Shown: in pieces, positions 26,736 through 34,823 of the stretch
How the letters are laid out: each line of letters begins with the position of its first letter
How positions within the stretch are numbered: position 1 is the first letter of the stretch
Source: Mesorhizobium sp. SOD10
GTDB lineage: Bacteria; Pseudomonadota; Alphaproteobacteria; Rhizobiales; Rhizobiaceae
DNA: 61,915 bases
Direction: 5' to 3'
NCBI GenBank assembly: GCA_000824805.1
Contig: CCNA01000021.1
Location: forward strand, 1 to 61,915
Made by a program: the position numbers and the translations under genes
The notes under the pieces: model-generated
Database searches by the model: none
What the model saw: the letters and a program-made list of their open reading frames with translations, nothing else
Told to the model about the DNA's origin: nothing

Positions 26736-26935
26736 ATGAGAGCCTACGAGGTCGAGATAATGGCGGGCGAGGTCCCGCTTTCCCACAAGTCACTACCGCC
26801 GAAACGCCCATGGCTGCCGCTGCAAAGGCAAACGGGCGGCCGGTGGAGGACAGGCGGTCGGAAAACCATTGGGCCCCTGTGACGGATCACGAGAATTGGA
26901 CCGTGTACAAGTCCGCGTTCCAACGGAACACATAG
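26736..26935 (+). pseudogene. small rhizobial protein, frameshifted
   Basis: MRAYEVEIMAGEVP is followed, after a frame change near 26790, by AETPMAAAAKANGRPVE and HENWTVYKSAFQRNT before a stop. Joined together it is a 65-residue protein of a type repeated in rhizobial genomes (MRAYEVE start, AETPMAAA middle). The last codons overlap an EcfG-like promoter for the next gene. Confidence 0.5.
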
Positions 26936-26949
26936 TTGGAGAGGCCGTT
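26925..26949 (+). promoter_or_regulatory. EcfG-like promoter
   Basis: GGAAC at 26925-26929 and CGTT at 26946-26949, 16 bases apart, 26 bases before the ATG at 26976. It overlaps the end of the preceding pseudogene. Confidence 0.55.
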
Positions 26950-26975
26950 CTCCTGTGCCACCTAGGAGCGCCTCC

Positions 26976-27221
26976 ATGTTCAACCCTATGCTCAATCTAA
27001 GTCTCTCCATGATGGAAGGCCAACAGGTGGTCTGGCTGCGGCTCCTGTACATTGGTCAGGGCGGGAAAGGTGCCGAGCAGGAGGCCGAACGCATGCTCAG
27101 TGAGAAGATCGACGCCGCTGTGCACGCCGGGATCATGCTGGCTACCGGAGCGACGCCGGCGGCAATTGCGCGATACTATCAAAGGAAGGTCAGGGCCAAC
27201 CGCATACGGCTGTCACGTTGA
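26976..27221 (+). CDS. small conserved rhizobial protein
   Basis: An 81-residue protein: MFNPMLNLSLSMMEGQQVVW followed by a helix with an EAERMLSEKI motif and a basic end KVRANRIRLSR. This layout (Met-rich start, VIWLRL-like stretch, E-A-E-x-M-x-x-EK, KVRANRxRL) is conserved in many Mesorhizobium and Rhizobium genomes, unlinked to a known function. Phasin-like size and composition are possible. GGAG lies 8 bases before the ATG, and an EcfG-like motif precedes it. Confidence 0.65.
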   Translation: MFNPMLNLSLSMMEGQQVVWLRLLYIGQGGKGAEQEAERMLSEKIDAAVHAGIMLATGATPAAIARYYQRKVRANRIRLSR

Positions 27222-27248
27222 CCTCGGCTCATCGTTGCCGACGTTCTC

Positions 27249-27475
27249 TCAAAACGGTGTCTCGTGTGCGTCGAAGCTGATCTCCGCAATGTGGAGCAAC
27301 CGGCCTGCCACGTCCCTGATATGCACCGCAAGAGTCGCATTATTCGATCCTGGCGCATATCTGCCGGTCGCATTCCTGATCATATCACCCAGATAGGTCT
27401 CGAACCTCGGTGCCTGAGAACGAACATCATTGCTCCCGCCCCAGCCGAGGAGGGGCAGACAATGTTCCAGGCCAG
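27249..27475 (-). pseudogene. possible DUF6894-like fossil
   Basis: Minus-strand pieces read GTEVRDLSG and then, in another frame, DMIRNATGRY and VHIRDVAGRLLHIAEIS to a stop. The order resembles a DUF6894 protein with at least one frame change and a lost N-terminus. Support is weak because the matches are short. Confidence 0.35.
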
Positions 27476-27654
27476 TGGATTTCTTGCGCGGTTCAAAAAA
27501 TCCATCGGCTTGATCCAAGCCGAGACCGGCACTGTGTCTGAGCGACAAGGCCGTAACGATCGTCGACGCGATTCTTCGTCTGGGTGAGTGATCTAACGCG
27601 GGCTGAAGAGGCGCAAAAGGTCCGGTCCAGAACGGGATTCCAAGCGCGGCGGTT

Positions 27655-28428
27655 TTATCTGCGTACTTCGATCCAGGCGGGTGCGTGGTCGCTCGGCTTC
27701 TCCCACCCACGGGTCTCGACGTCGACGCCTGCGGCTTGAATCGTCTGCGCAAGCGATGGGCTTACAAGCAAGTGATCCATGCGCAGGCCGGAACTCCGGT
27801 CGTATCCGCCGCGGTAGGAAAAGTTCCAATAGGTGTAGATGCCTTTGCCCGGGTGGATTCTTCGCATCGCATCCACCCAGCCAAGGCTCAGCATGCGAGC
27901 GTAGGCGTTCCTGCTTTCGGGGAAGAAGACGGCATCGCCCAACCAACGCCGAGGGACCACAGCATCTATCTCGGTGGGCACGACGTTGTAGTCGCCACAA
28001 AGCGCGGCGCGCTCGCTCAGCAGAGATTTGCTGTAGTCGGTGAGACGGTCGAACCAGCGCAGCTTGTAATCGAATTTGAGGCCTGGCGCCGGATTGCCGT
28101 TCGGCAGGTAGATGCAACCGACGACGAGACCGTCGATCTCTGCCTCGAGATAGCGGCTGTGCGTGTCGTCGGGATCACCAGGCAAGCCGCGGCGTCGCTC
28201 GACCGGATCCCTCCCTCGCGCCAGGATTGCCACCCCGTTGTAAGATTTCTGGCCATGCCAGATCGCGCCGAAGCCGGCGTCTCGAATTGCTTCGATCGGA
28301 AATTTGTCGTCCGACGTTTTCAGCTCCTGAAGGCAGACAATGTCGCAACCGGTTTCGCCAAGCCACTTCAGCAGGACCGGGAGGCGGCCGTTGACGCCGT
28401 TGACGTTGAACGTCGCGATCCGCGTCAT
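27655..28428 (-). CDS. xthA: exodeoxyribonuclease III
   Basis: A 257-residue ExoIII/APE-type nuclease. Motifs in order: ATFNVNGVN (metal Asn), CLQELKT (metal Glu), YNGVAILAR, GDYNVVPTEID (catalytic Asp and Asn), and the C-terminal RMDHLLVS and SDHAPAW (catalytic Asp-His). It removes abasic sites and 3' blocking groups in base-excision repair. The ATG is 2 bases after the response-regulator stop, so it is the fourth gene of the KaiC-kinase-receiver operon. A second, broken copy lies at 47.4-48.2 kb. Confidence 0.93.
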   Translation of the reverse strand: MTRIATFNVNGVNGRLPVLLKWLGETGCDIVCLQELKTSDDKFPIEAIRDAGFGAIWHGQKSYNGVAILARGRDPVERRRGLPGDPDDTHSRYLEAEIDGLVVGCIYLPNGNPAPGLKFDYKLRWFDRLTDYSKSLLSERAALCGDYNVVPTEIDAVVPRRWLGDAVFFPESRNAYARMLSLGWVDAMRRIHPGKGIYTYWNFSYRGGYDRSSGLRMDHLLVSPSLAQTIQAAGVDVETRGWEKPSDHAPAWIEVRR

Positions 28429-28430
28429 CG

Positions 28431-28817
28431 CTATCTCCCAGGGGGATTTCGAACGCCCATTTCGAGAGTTGAAAGGGCAACAAGCACTTTCTCAGGGTCT
28501 ACCGGCTTTTGAAGGCAGGGAACGCCCTTGAACTCGGCTGGAACGATGTCGGGATCATAGCCGGTAAGGAAGACAAAAGGTATCCCCCGCGCCTGGAGGG
28601 CGGAGGCCAGCCCGAAGCTGGGACCAGCGCCGAGGTTAACGTCCACCACAGCGCAGTCCGGCCTCTGAAGCTCCAGCAGCGAAAGAGCCTCGTCGGCTGC
28701 GCTGACGGGACCCAGGACTTTGGCCCCGGCGTCTTCGAGCATCTGTCCGGTGTCATCGGCAAGGTAAAAGTCGTCCTCGACCACCAACACTGCTCGGCCG
28801 TGCAGGTCGAAGCTCAT
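28431..28817 (-). CDS. single-domain response regulator
   Basis: A 128-residue receiver. VLVVEDDFYLA carries the acidic pair, VVDVNLGAG the phospho-accepting Asp (about residue 58), FLTGYD the Thr and CLQKPVD the Lys. The ATG overlaps the kinase stop by one base (TAATG), so the two are translationally coupled. The longer frame starting at 28907 would run into the kinase gene. It probably receives phosphate from the kinase and may relay it to the general stress pathway. Confidence 0.88.
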   Translation of the reverse strand: MSFDLHGRAVLVVEDDFYLADDTGQMLEDAGAKVLGPVSAADEALSLLELQRPDCAVVDVNLGAGPSFGLASALQARGIPFVFLTGYDPDIVPAEFKGVPCLQKPVDPEKVLVALSTLEMGVRNPPGR

Positions 28818-30268
28818 TAACTCCTCCTGTTTTCCTCGCTTCGCTCCGCGGGCACGTCGGTCTGCAGCACGCTTTCGCTCGGCTGCAACGGAAAAGAAAT
28901 GCGGCACAAAAGCCCGGTTTCGGTAAGCTGCATCTCACCTACACCTTTGAGCTCGAATGGCACGCGGCGGGTGATTAGCTCGGTTCCGAATCCTTTGCGC
29001 ATCTGCCGACCCGGCGATATTTCGACGCCGCTCTCTTGCCACGTCAGTTCCAGCCAATCCCTGCCCTGCCGCGGCTGTCGCCGCCAGTGGACGGTGACGT
29101 TACCCTGCGGCGCGCCAATGGCACCGTACTTGGCAGCGTTGGTCGTCAATTCGTGAATTGCCAATGTCAGGACCTCAGCTGCCTTTGGCATCAGTATGAG
29201 GGAAGGCCCGTCGACCGAAACCCGCGACGCATCGGCAGCTTGCGCCAGAAGTTCATCACGCACGATGACGTCCAGTTCCACACCTTCTCCGGCTCCGCGC
29301 GTCAGCAGAGTCTGAGTGCGCGCCATGGCGGCAATTCGGCCGCTCAGCCGTTCACGAAACTCCTGAGTGGAGCCGGTCGCGTCGCCTCTCTTGACAAGCG
29401 AAGCGACCGTGGCAAGAACGTTGCGGACCCGATGCTGTAGCTCAGCCGTCAGGACGGCCTGGCGCTCTTCGTTGCGCCTGCGCTCGGTGATGTCCTTGCC
29501 GATCTTCATGAACCCGCGAATTGTTCCGTCATCATTGCGAAGTGCAACCGTCTGGCCGTCAAGGAAAACCCGGCCACCGTCCTTGGTTTTATGCCAGCGG
29601 ACATTGGGAGCGACACCTTCAGAGCGCGCCCGGCTGAGTTCTTGCTCGGGCACCCCATGTGCCTGATCTTCGGGTGTGAAGATCGAGGAGGTGGGCTTGC
29701 CCAGCATTTCGTCTGCGCTCCAGCCGAAAACCGAGGCGGCCCCGGGCAACCAGTCGACGATCAAATCGTCGGGGTCACTTAGTATGATTGCGTAGTCTCG
29801 GGCATTCTCGACAATCAGGCGGAAGCGCTCATTTCCGTGCTCCAGCTCGCTTAACAACCCTCTGAGCTCGTATTGGCGCTGACGGGCACGCAGTGCTGCC
29901 CTGGTCGAGCTGGTAAGCGTAATGGACTCGACCGGCCGCTCTAGCAGCGTGACATTTCCGAGCGAGGAGACAAGCTCGGCTCGCCATGCTGTGGCCCTTT
30001 GATGGGGCAGGTGGCTCGTGAGAATGATGAAAGGAAGGTCTGACCAGACCGGCTGATCCTTGGTCCAGCGGATCAAGTCGTCGAGATCGCGACCGTAGAG
30101 ACCTTCTTCGGCGGCGATGACGGCAAGACATTGCGGGCCAAGCCGCTCGACCAATGCGCTATAATCAGGACAAACGATCCCTGAGATTCCGATTCGCGAC
30201 AAAATCTCGACGACCGCCGGCCCATCTCGGCCGATCGGGGCCAGGACAAGAACTGCGGCGCTGTCCAT
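28817..30268 (-). CDS. PAS-containing HWE-family histidine kinase
   Basis: About 483 residues. Residues 1-130 resemble a receiver-like domain without a clear phospho-Asp (VLVLAPIGRDGPAVV, LPFIILTSH). A PAS domain follows (about 145-265, IVENARDYAIILSDPDD to GRVFLDGQTVALRN, GFMKIGKDITERR). The kinase core has LQHRVRNVLA as H-box, HELTTNAAKYGA as N-box and LTWQES with the Trp-x-Glu that defines the HWE family. HWE kinases feed general-stress and light responses in alphaproteobacteria. I use ATG 30268, 7 bases after the KaiC-like stop. A frame extends 111 bases upstream into that gene. Confidence 0.85.
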   Translation of the reverse strand: MDSAAVLVLAPIGRDGPAVVEILSRIGISGIVCPDYSALVERLGPQCLAVIAAEEGLYGRDLDDLIRWTKDQPVWSDLPFIILTSHLPHQRATAWRAELVSSLGNVTLLERPVESITLTSSTRAALRARQRQYELRGLLSELEHGNERFRLIVENARDYAIILSDPDDLIVDWLPGAASVFGWSADEMLGKPTSSIFTPEDQAHGVPEQELSRARSEGVAPNVRWHKTKDGGRVFLDGQTVALRNDDGTIRGFMKIGKDITERRRNEERQAVLTAELQHRVRNVLATVASLVKRGDATGSTQEFRERLSGRIAAMARTQTLLTRGAGEGVELDVIVRDELLAQAADASRVSVDGPSLILMPKAAEVLTLAIHELTTNAAKYGAIGAPQGNVTVHWRRQPRQGRDWLELTWQESGVEISPGRQMRKGFGTELITRRVPFELKGVGEMQLTETGLLCRISFPLQPSESVLQTDVPAERSEENRRS

Positions 30269-30275
30269 TGCAGGC

Positions 30276-31820
30276 CTAATCGTTGGCACCGTGCACCATT
30301 GGCAGTTCTTTGTCGCTGCTATAGGTCGGCGTGCCTGAGAAGACTCCGGAGAAGTGCGTGAGCGGCGGGCCCAGCGCAACGCCGTTTGGCGTCAGTTGAA
30401 ATTCCCGGATCGTATGCTCGTGATTACCGCTGCGTTTCTTCACCACCGAAAGCGCGCGCCGAACCGTGCCGCCGAACTCAAAGTAGCGCAGCATGAGCAC
30501 GGCGTCGCTCAGGTAGCTGATGTCGAGAGGCGTATCCATCGGGCCAACGAGACCATGCTGTGCAAGAATGAGGATAGTGGTGACGCCCTGCTGCCCTAGA
30601 TAGCTGAGCAACTCGTGCATCTGGAGGATCAAGAATCGCTCGTCAGGCATCGCGTTCAGATAGCCGTTCAGGCTGTCGATGACGACAACTCTGGCCTTGT
30701 CCAGCTCGACACTGGCGCGCACCCCGGCAGCGAATTCTCCGGGCGAAAGCTCGGCCGGATCGATTTGCTGGAGTCTTATGGTTCCGTCGGCCAGCGCCTG
30801 TTCAAGCGGCATACCCAATGTGCGTGCCCGCGCCTCAATCGTGCCGCGGCCTTCGTCGAAAGCGAAGTACACGGCGTGCTCGCCCCGTTGAGCCGCAGCC
30901 AGGGCGAAGGTCAAGGCGAGTGAAGACTTTCCAACGCCGGCGGCGCCGATGAACAGAGCGTTGGTTCCTCGCTCGATGCCGCCGCCGAGCATCTTGTCGA
31001 GTTCGGCATTCCCACTTGGCGCCGCTTCGACCGTAAACTCCTTGTGGTGCTCCGCTGCTATCAGGCGAGGGAAGATTCTGAGGCCGCCTTTCACGATCGT
31101 GAAATCATGATAGCCGCCGCGAAACCGAATCCCTCGCATCTTGACCACCCGGATGCGACGCCGTTCCGCCCCATAGTCCAGCGCGAGTTGTTCCAGATTG
31201 ATCACGCCATGGCATATCGAGTGCAATTGCAGATCGGTATCCGACGACGAGAGGTCATCCAGCAAAACGACCGTGCAGCGGCGTGCCGTGAAAAAATGTT
31301 TCAGCGCGAGAACCTGTCGTCTGTAGCGCAGCGAGTTCTGAGCCAGCAATCGCAGCTCCGACAAGCTGTCGAACACCACGCGCGTCGGATCAAGGGCGGC
31401 AATCTTGTCAAACACCAGCTTGGTGGTTTCGCTCAGTTCGACTTCGGCAGGGTGCAGGATCGTCAGTTCTCGGTCGGGATCGAGCGACGTTTCCGGCGGC
31501 ACCAGTTCGAATATGTCAATCCCGTCGAGGGTCCAACCGTGCCGCTTGGCTACCAAGGCCAGCTCCCGTCGGCTTTCCGAAAGCGTGATATAGAGCACGC
31601 GCTCGCCGAGTCTTACGCCCTCGAGCAGAAATTGAAGCGCTATCGTCGTCTTGCCGGTACCGGGACGTCCCTCGTAAAGATACATCCGGTCGGGGTCAAA
31701 GCCCCCACCTAAAATATCGTCCAGCCCCTCGCTGCCCGTCGATACGCGCCTTTCTCCCGAATCTTCGACATGACCATCGCCGCTTGCGGTTCGAGCGCGC
31801 CCCTCTTGATAATCAGCCAC
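30276..31820 (-). CDS. KaiC-like double ATPase
   Basis: A 514-residue RecA-fold protein with two KaiC domains. The first has TGSEGLDDILGGGF and Walker A GRPGTGKTT (about residue 53). The second has GNAELDKMLGGGIERG and Walker A GAAGVGKSS (about residue 295), followed by VVIDSLNGYLNAM as Walker B. Non-cyanobacterial KaiC homologues are linked to stress tolerance and signalling rather than clocks. It is translated from a GTG and leads a four-gene operon with a kinase, a receiver and exonuclease III. An EcfG-like promoter precedes it. Confidence 0.88.
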   Translation of the reverse strand: MADYQEGRARTASGDGHVEDSGERRVSTGSEGLDDILGGGFDPDRMYLYEGRPGTGKTTIALQFLLEGVRLGERVLYITLSESRRELALVAKRHGWTLDGIDIFELVPPETSLDPDRELTILHPAEVELSETTKLVFDKIAALDPTRVVFDSLSELRLLAQNSLRYRRQVLALKHFFTARRCTVVLLDDLSSSDTDLQLHSICHGVINLEQLALDYGAERRRIRVVKMRGIRFRGGYHDFTIVKGGLRIFPRLIAAEHHKEFTVEAAPSGNAELDKMLGGGIERGTNALFIGAAGVGKSSLALTFALAAAQRGEHAVYFAFDEGRGTIEARARTLGMPLEQALADGTIRLQQIDPAELSPGEFAAGVRASVELDKARVVVIDSLNGYLNAMPDERFLILQMHELLSYLGQQGVTTILILAQHGLVGPMDTPLDISYLSDAVLMLRYFEFGGTVRRALSVVKKRSGNHEHTIREFQLTPNGVALGPPLTHFSGVFSGTPTYSSDKELPMVHGAND

Positions 31821-31877
31821 GTTTGCTTCCCCTCATGAAGGAATGCGCCGGGCAGTGCCGGCAGCTGCGAGCCGAAC

Positions 31878-31902
31878 AACGCCGAAAACTAACGCCGGTT
31901 CC
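31878..31902 (-). promoter_or_regulatory. EcfG-like promoter of the KaiC operon
   Basis: On the minus strand GGAAC (31902-31898) and CGTT (31881-31878) are 16 bases apart and end 57 bases before the GTG of the KaiC-like gene. It matches the general-stress promoter consensus exactly. Confidence 0.55.
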
Positions 31903-31983
31903 TTGCGTTTACTCCATCCTTCACTACGCAGAATGTCGGCTAGCGGGCCGCCCGTGACGACCGCGTAAGACAGGCTGCACGAC

Positions 31984-32556
31984 TTAATTTCGGGTCGCCC
32001 GCTCGCCCACCTCTTCGATCTTGTCCAGGACAGCTTCCGGCGCCACATCGCGCTTGAGTTCTTTCAGTTCTTCGTCTGCCTCGGTGTTCACGTCCAAGCG
32101 CTTGGCAATCTCTTCGACCAGCTTGATGAGCTTGGTCGTCTCATGTTCATTCAGCAGACTGACCTGCAGATCCAGGTCTGCCCTGGCATCATCCTCAGCC
32201 GCCATGCGGTTCTGGTTGATGAGCACGAAGGTCGACAAGAAAATCGCCTCGACAGAGGCAAACATCGCCAGGATGACCAACGACGGATCAAATGGCTTGA
32301 TGAACGTTACAATGCCGAGATTGAGTCCAATCCACGCCCCGAAGATGACCAGGTGGATGTAGACGAAGATCATGCTGCCGGCAAAGCTGCTGATCGCTGC
32401 GGCTGCACGTTGCTCCAGCGAGGCGGCCTTGGCATCGCGCTTCCTCCTTTCGACCAGTGCCTCTATGTTTCGCGCCAGGGCAGGGGCGAGGCCCTCCGCC
32501 GCCGGCGTGGTCGGCGTCACGTACCCTTTGCTTTCTGCGGCGGCCTTCGGATGCAT
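31984..32556 (-). CDS. DUF1003 membrane protein
   Basis: A 190-residue protein. The DUF1003 part has AAAAISSFAGSMIFVYIHLV and then FDPSLVILAMFASVEAIFL as two transmembrane helices, with FVLINQNRMAAEDDARADLD and a C-terminal coiled coil of Glu/Lys-rich helices. The family is widespread, membrane-located and of unknown biochemical role. I chose the ATG at 32556, preceded by GGGAG. The open frame continues upstream into a thioredoxin-reductase remnant, giving an accidental or real fusion. Confidence 0.8.
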   Translation of the reverse strand: MHPKAAAESKGYVTPTTPAAEGLAPALARNIEALVERRKRDAKAASLEQRAAAAISSFAGSMIFVYIHLVIFGAWIGLNLGIVTFIKPFDPSLVILAMFASVEAIFLSTFVLINQNRMAAEDDARADLDLQVSLLNEHETTKLIKLVEEIAKRLDVNTEADEELKELKRDVAPEAVLDKIEEVGERATRN

Positions 32557-32892
32557 TTGGATCTCCCGTGTAGCCACCCTAACTCGCTGTTTGAGAATTC
32601 GCTCCATCCGCCGGTGCCTGATGCGAGCCTTGCTCTTTTTGGAGCGCAACCCGGCCTGCTCCGCTAACAGGCTATTGTGCATGTGAGCGGCAGCCAAAGC
32701 TGTCTGACCAAATCGCACTGTGATCTGGCTGAGTGCCTTGGCTACGTCCCCGATAGCGTAGACACCCTCAACCGAGGTTTGCGCGTGTGGACCAATGAGA
32801 ATGTACCCGTCATCATCGCGATGGGCGCCAACATCCAAGGCGACCTCTGATCGAACGTCGCACCCCATCCCTGGATACAGCGCGTCGATCCG
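32557..32892 (-). pseudogene. thioredoxin-reductase-like C-terminal remnant
   Basis: The frame above the DUF1003 start reads YPGMGCDVRSEVALDVGAH, then SVEGVYAIGDVAKALSQIT and ALAAAHMHNSLLA. This is the C-terminal FAD-binding end of a thioredoxin-reductase-like flavoprotein. A stop sits 3 codons before this piece, so the rest of the enzyme is missing. It is in frame with DUF1003 and has no stop between them. Confidence 0.65.
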
Positions 32893-33479
32893 TCATTCTC
32901 TTGATCATCGGGTTCGCCAGGCCATACGAGAGAATACGAAGGAAACGGGTTGGCGAACCATCCGCTAACGTATTGGATTCTGGCACAAAACGATGACCCT
33001 CAGCGACTAATTAAATCGTTATTCGCCAACGCGTTACGAACCCGTTCGCCAAAGTTGATTTAGGAAGCTAATCCAGACAGTCGACTACCCCATGTACTTC
33101 TACGGAACGGCAGCTTTGCGGCTCATCCAGGCCCTTCCGTGGGTTTTTGGCTCAAGCTTAAAGCAGATATCTCCTGCGCTTCAGCTATGTGCAGGTGTCG
33201 GAGGCCAATCACGGCGTGCCGGGCGCGGCATGCGCAATAGGGTGCTGCATGAAGGGGCGGTCACCGACATCGGCTAGCAGTGCGCGACCACGCTCAAAAG
33301 CATGAATCACGCCGGAGGTCGACATCGCCGGCGGGCTGGCCGTGCTGCGCCCGGTGGCTTAGGATCCGCGCGACGTCGCCTTCGCGAAGCCCTAAGCACC
33401 CCGAACCTTGCGGGTGCTTTAAGCCTTTCTTTCCTTTTCGACCGTTAGCTTGGCATGGAACGTTGCAGGTATTCCGTTC
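32893..33479. other. intergenic with module boundary and hairpin
   Basis: About 590 bases. The shared stress-module copy begins at about 33382. A hairpin formed by AAGCACCC and GGGTGCTT (33394-33419) is conserved at 9550-9576. The left part has no gene I can support. Confidence 0.5.
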
Positions 33480-33710
33480 ATGTCAGTGCATGCATTCCCA
33501 CTCAGCCGGGAGCTTCCCACCGTTCGTATCGTGGCCGGCGCGATCGCTCGGCTCCCGAGCGACGAAGCGGCCCAGCTCTGGCGGGAAACTGCCTCCCATC
33601 TGCTTTCCGTCGCAATCGAACGCGGGCAGAACGCCAACGATGCGCGCGATGAAGTGCGTCGCTTCTTCGACGCCGTTCAGTCGGCTCTGCCCAGCGAGCT
33701 GTCGTTGTAG
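33480..33710 (+). CDS. DUF6074-like small protein (copy 2)
   Basis: A 76-residue ORF, MSVHAFPLSRELPTVRIVAG to FFDAVQSALPSELSL. The AFPLSR start, the WRETASHLLS helix and the FFDAVQ end suggest the DUF6074 family, of unknown function. Nearly identical to 9258-9488. Convergent with the GlsB-like gene to its right. Confidence 0.6.
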   Translation: MSVHAFPLSRELPTVRIVAGAIARLPSDEAAQLWRETASHLLSVAIERGQNANDARDEVRRFFDAVQSALPSELSL

Positions 33711-34056
33711 GCAATGCCGAGACTACCGAGTGGAATTCTAAGTGGGCTTGTGGCCGGAACGAGTGAGCTGGGGCCGTCGTTCTCATGCCGTCGCTCCCGC
33801 GGGTTGCGGTCGAGCAGTGGAGGGCTCCGGCGTTGGCGGAAATTTATCGCGCCGGAGCCTTTCAACACGTTGGGCAGTTCACCGTCTATTTGGGCGGGCG
33901 GCCTCGTCGCAGATGAACTGATGCCGTGGCCTATCTCAACCAGATGACGTCGAGTGAACCGACGCTGGGCTGACAGCAAGTTTACCCTCCCGGGACAAAA
34001 GAAAGCGCGCGATCGCCGGGATCACGCGCTTCAATCACACCGCTCGATCTGTTCGG

Positions 34057-34308
34057 TCAACGTTTGAACATTCGGCCAACAGCAATCAAAATACATGCAC
34101 CGATGAAGCCGGCGACCAGATACCCAAGCCATCCGGTCAATGCTACGCCCAACAGCCCGAGAAGGGCGTTGGCGACGATGGCTCCGACGATGCCCAAGAT
34201 GATGTTCATGAGCACGCCCATATTGCTCTTCATGAACATCTCGGCGAGCCAGCCGGCGATCCCGCCTATGACGATAGCGGCGATCCAACCGACACCTGGA
34301 TTTTCCAT
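34057..34308 (-). CDS. GlsB/YeaQ/YmgE-family membrane protein
   Basis: An 83-residue, very hydrophobic protein with three transmembrane segments and the family pattern IAAIVIGGIAGWLAEMFM, NIILGIVGAIVANALL and LGYLVAGFIGACILI. Members are stress-induced small inner-membrane proteins of unknown mechanism. An EcfG-like promoter ends 38 bases before the ATG. The gene is missing from the degraded module copy. Confidence 0.85.
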   Translation of the reverse strand: MENPGVGWIAAIVIGGIAGWLAEMFMKSNMGVLMNIILGIVGAIVANALLGLLGVALTGWLGYLVAGFIGACILIAVGRMFKR

Positions 34309-34346
34309 GTTTCCCCTTTCCTAGAACCGAATTGGTTCGGCGGGAA

Positions 34347-34372
34347 AACGCGCGGTAATGCAATAAAGTTCC
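34347..34372 (-). promoter_or_regulatory. EcfG-like promoter of the GlsB-like gene
   Basis: GGAAC at 34372-34368 and CGTT at 34350-34347 on the minus strand, 17 bases apart. It is also conserved in the degraded copy at 9180-9205. Confidence 0.55.
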
Positions 34373-34389
34373 TCGGATGCAATCAGGCC

Positions 34390-34770
34390 CGCCTCGGCGG
34401 CCGCGTGCCAAATTTCGCCTTACCAAGGTGCCGGCGAAGCAGCCTGATGTTGCGATTGTTGGCCTTGAAATACACGTCGAAGATTAACCCCAGAATAGGG
34501 ACGCTACCGACAAGCGTATCGAGCAATACGTTCCCCAACATCCTGGCGACCAAGAAATTTCCGGCACCGCACCTTCGGGCACGCAACACAATGTAGGCCG
34601 ACACGATGCCAGTGGCTGCGTCTCCGAGTATGGGCACCAGACCCACCGACGCATCCAGACCGAAACGACGTTCCGGGAATGCGCCAGCGTGAGTCGAGCA
34701 AGGCTGCCAAGAAATCCAATTCCGCAACGACGGTGGCTGCCTTGCCGCCCTCGGAACCCCGCCCAGGCAT
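34390..34770 (-). pseudogene. DUF4112 protein, frameshifted (copy 2)
   Basis: The N-terminus ELDFLAALLDSRWRIPGTSF is in one frame. The remainder, FGLDASVGLVPILGDAATG to IFDVYFKANNRNIRLLRRHL, is in another, with two bases apparently lost near 34673. The other copy is intact at this point but broken later. DUF4112 proteins are small membrane proteins of unknown function. Confidence 0.75.
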
Positions 34771-34823
34771 TCCACCGGAACCCCATGCCGGTCAGCATGC
34801 TCGGCTGACTTATGGCGGTCGTT

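Noticed and set aside
27462..27587. A 41-residue plus-strand ORF with a GAGG ribosome-binding sequence
   Set aside because: It overlaps a minus-strand DUF6894-like fossil and has no homologue I recognise; support is insufficient.
33785..33916. A 43-residue plus-strand ORF downstream of GGAAC-N17-CGTT at 33756
   Set aside because: The ATG is only 4 bases after the putative -10 element, and no family is recognisable; promoter and ORF do not fit each other.
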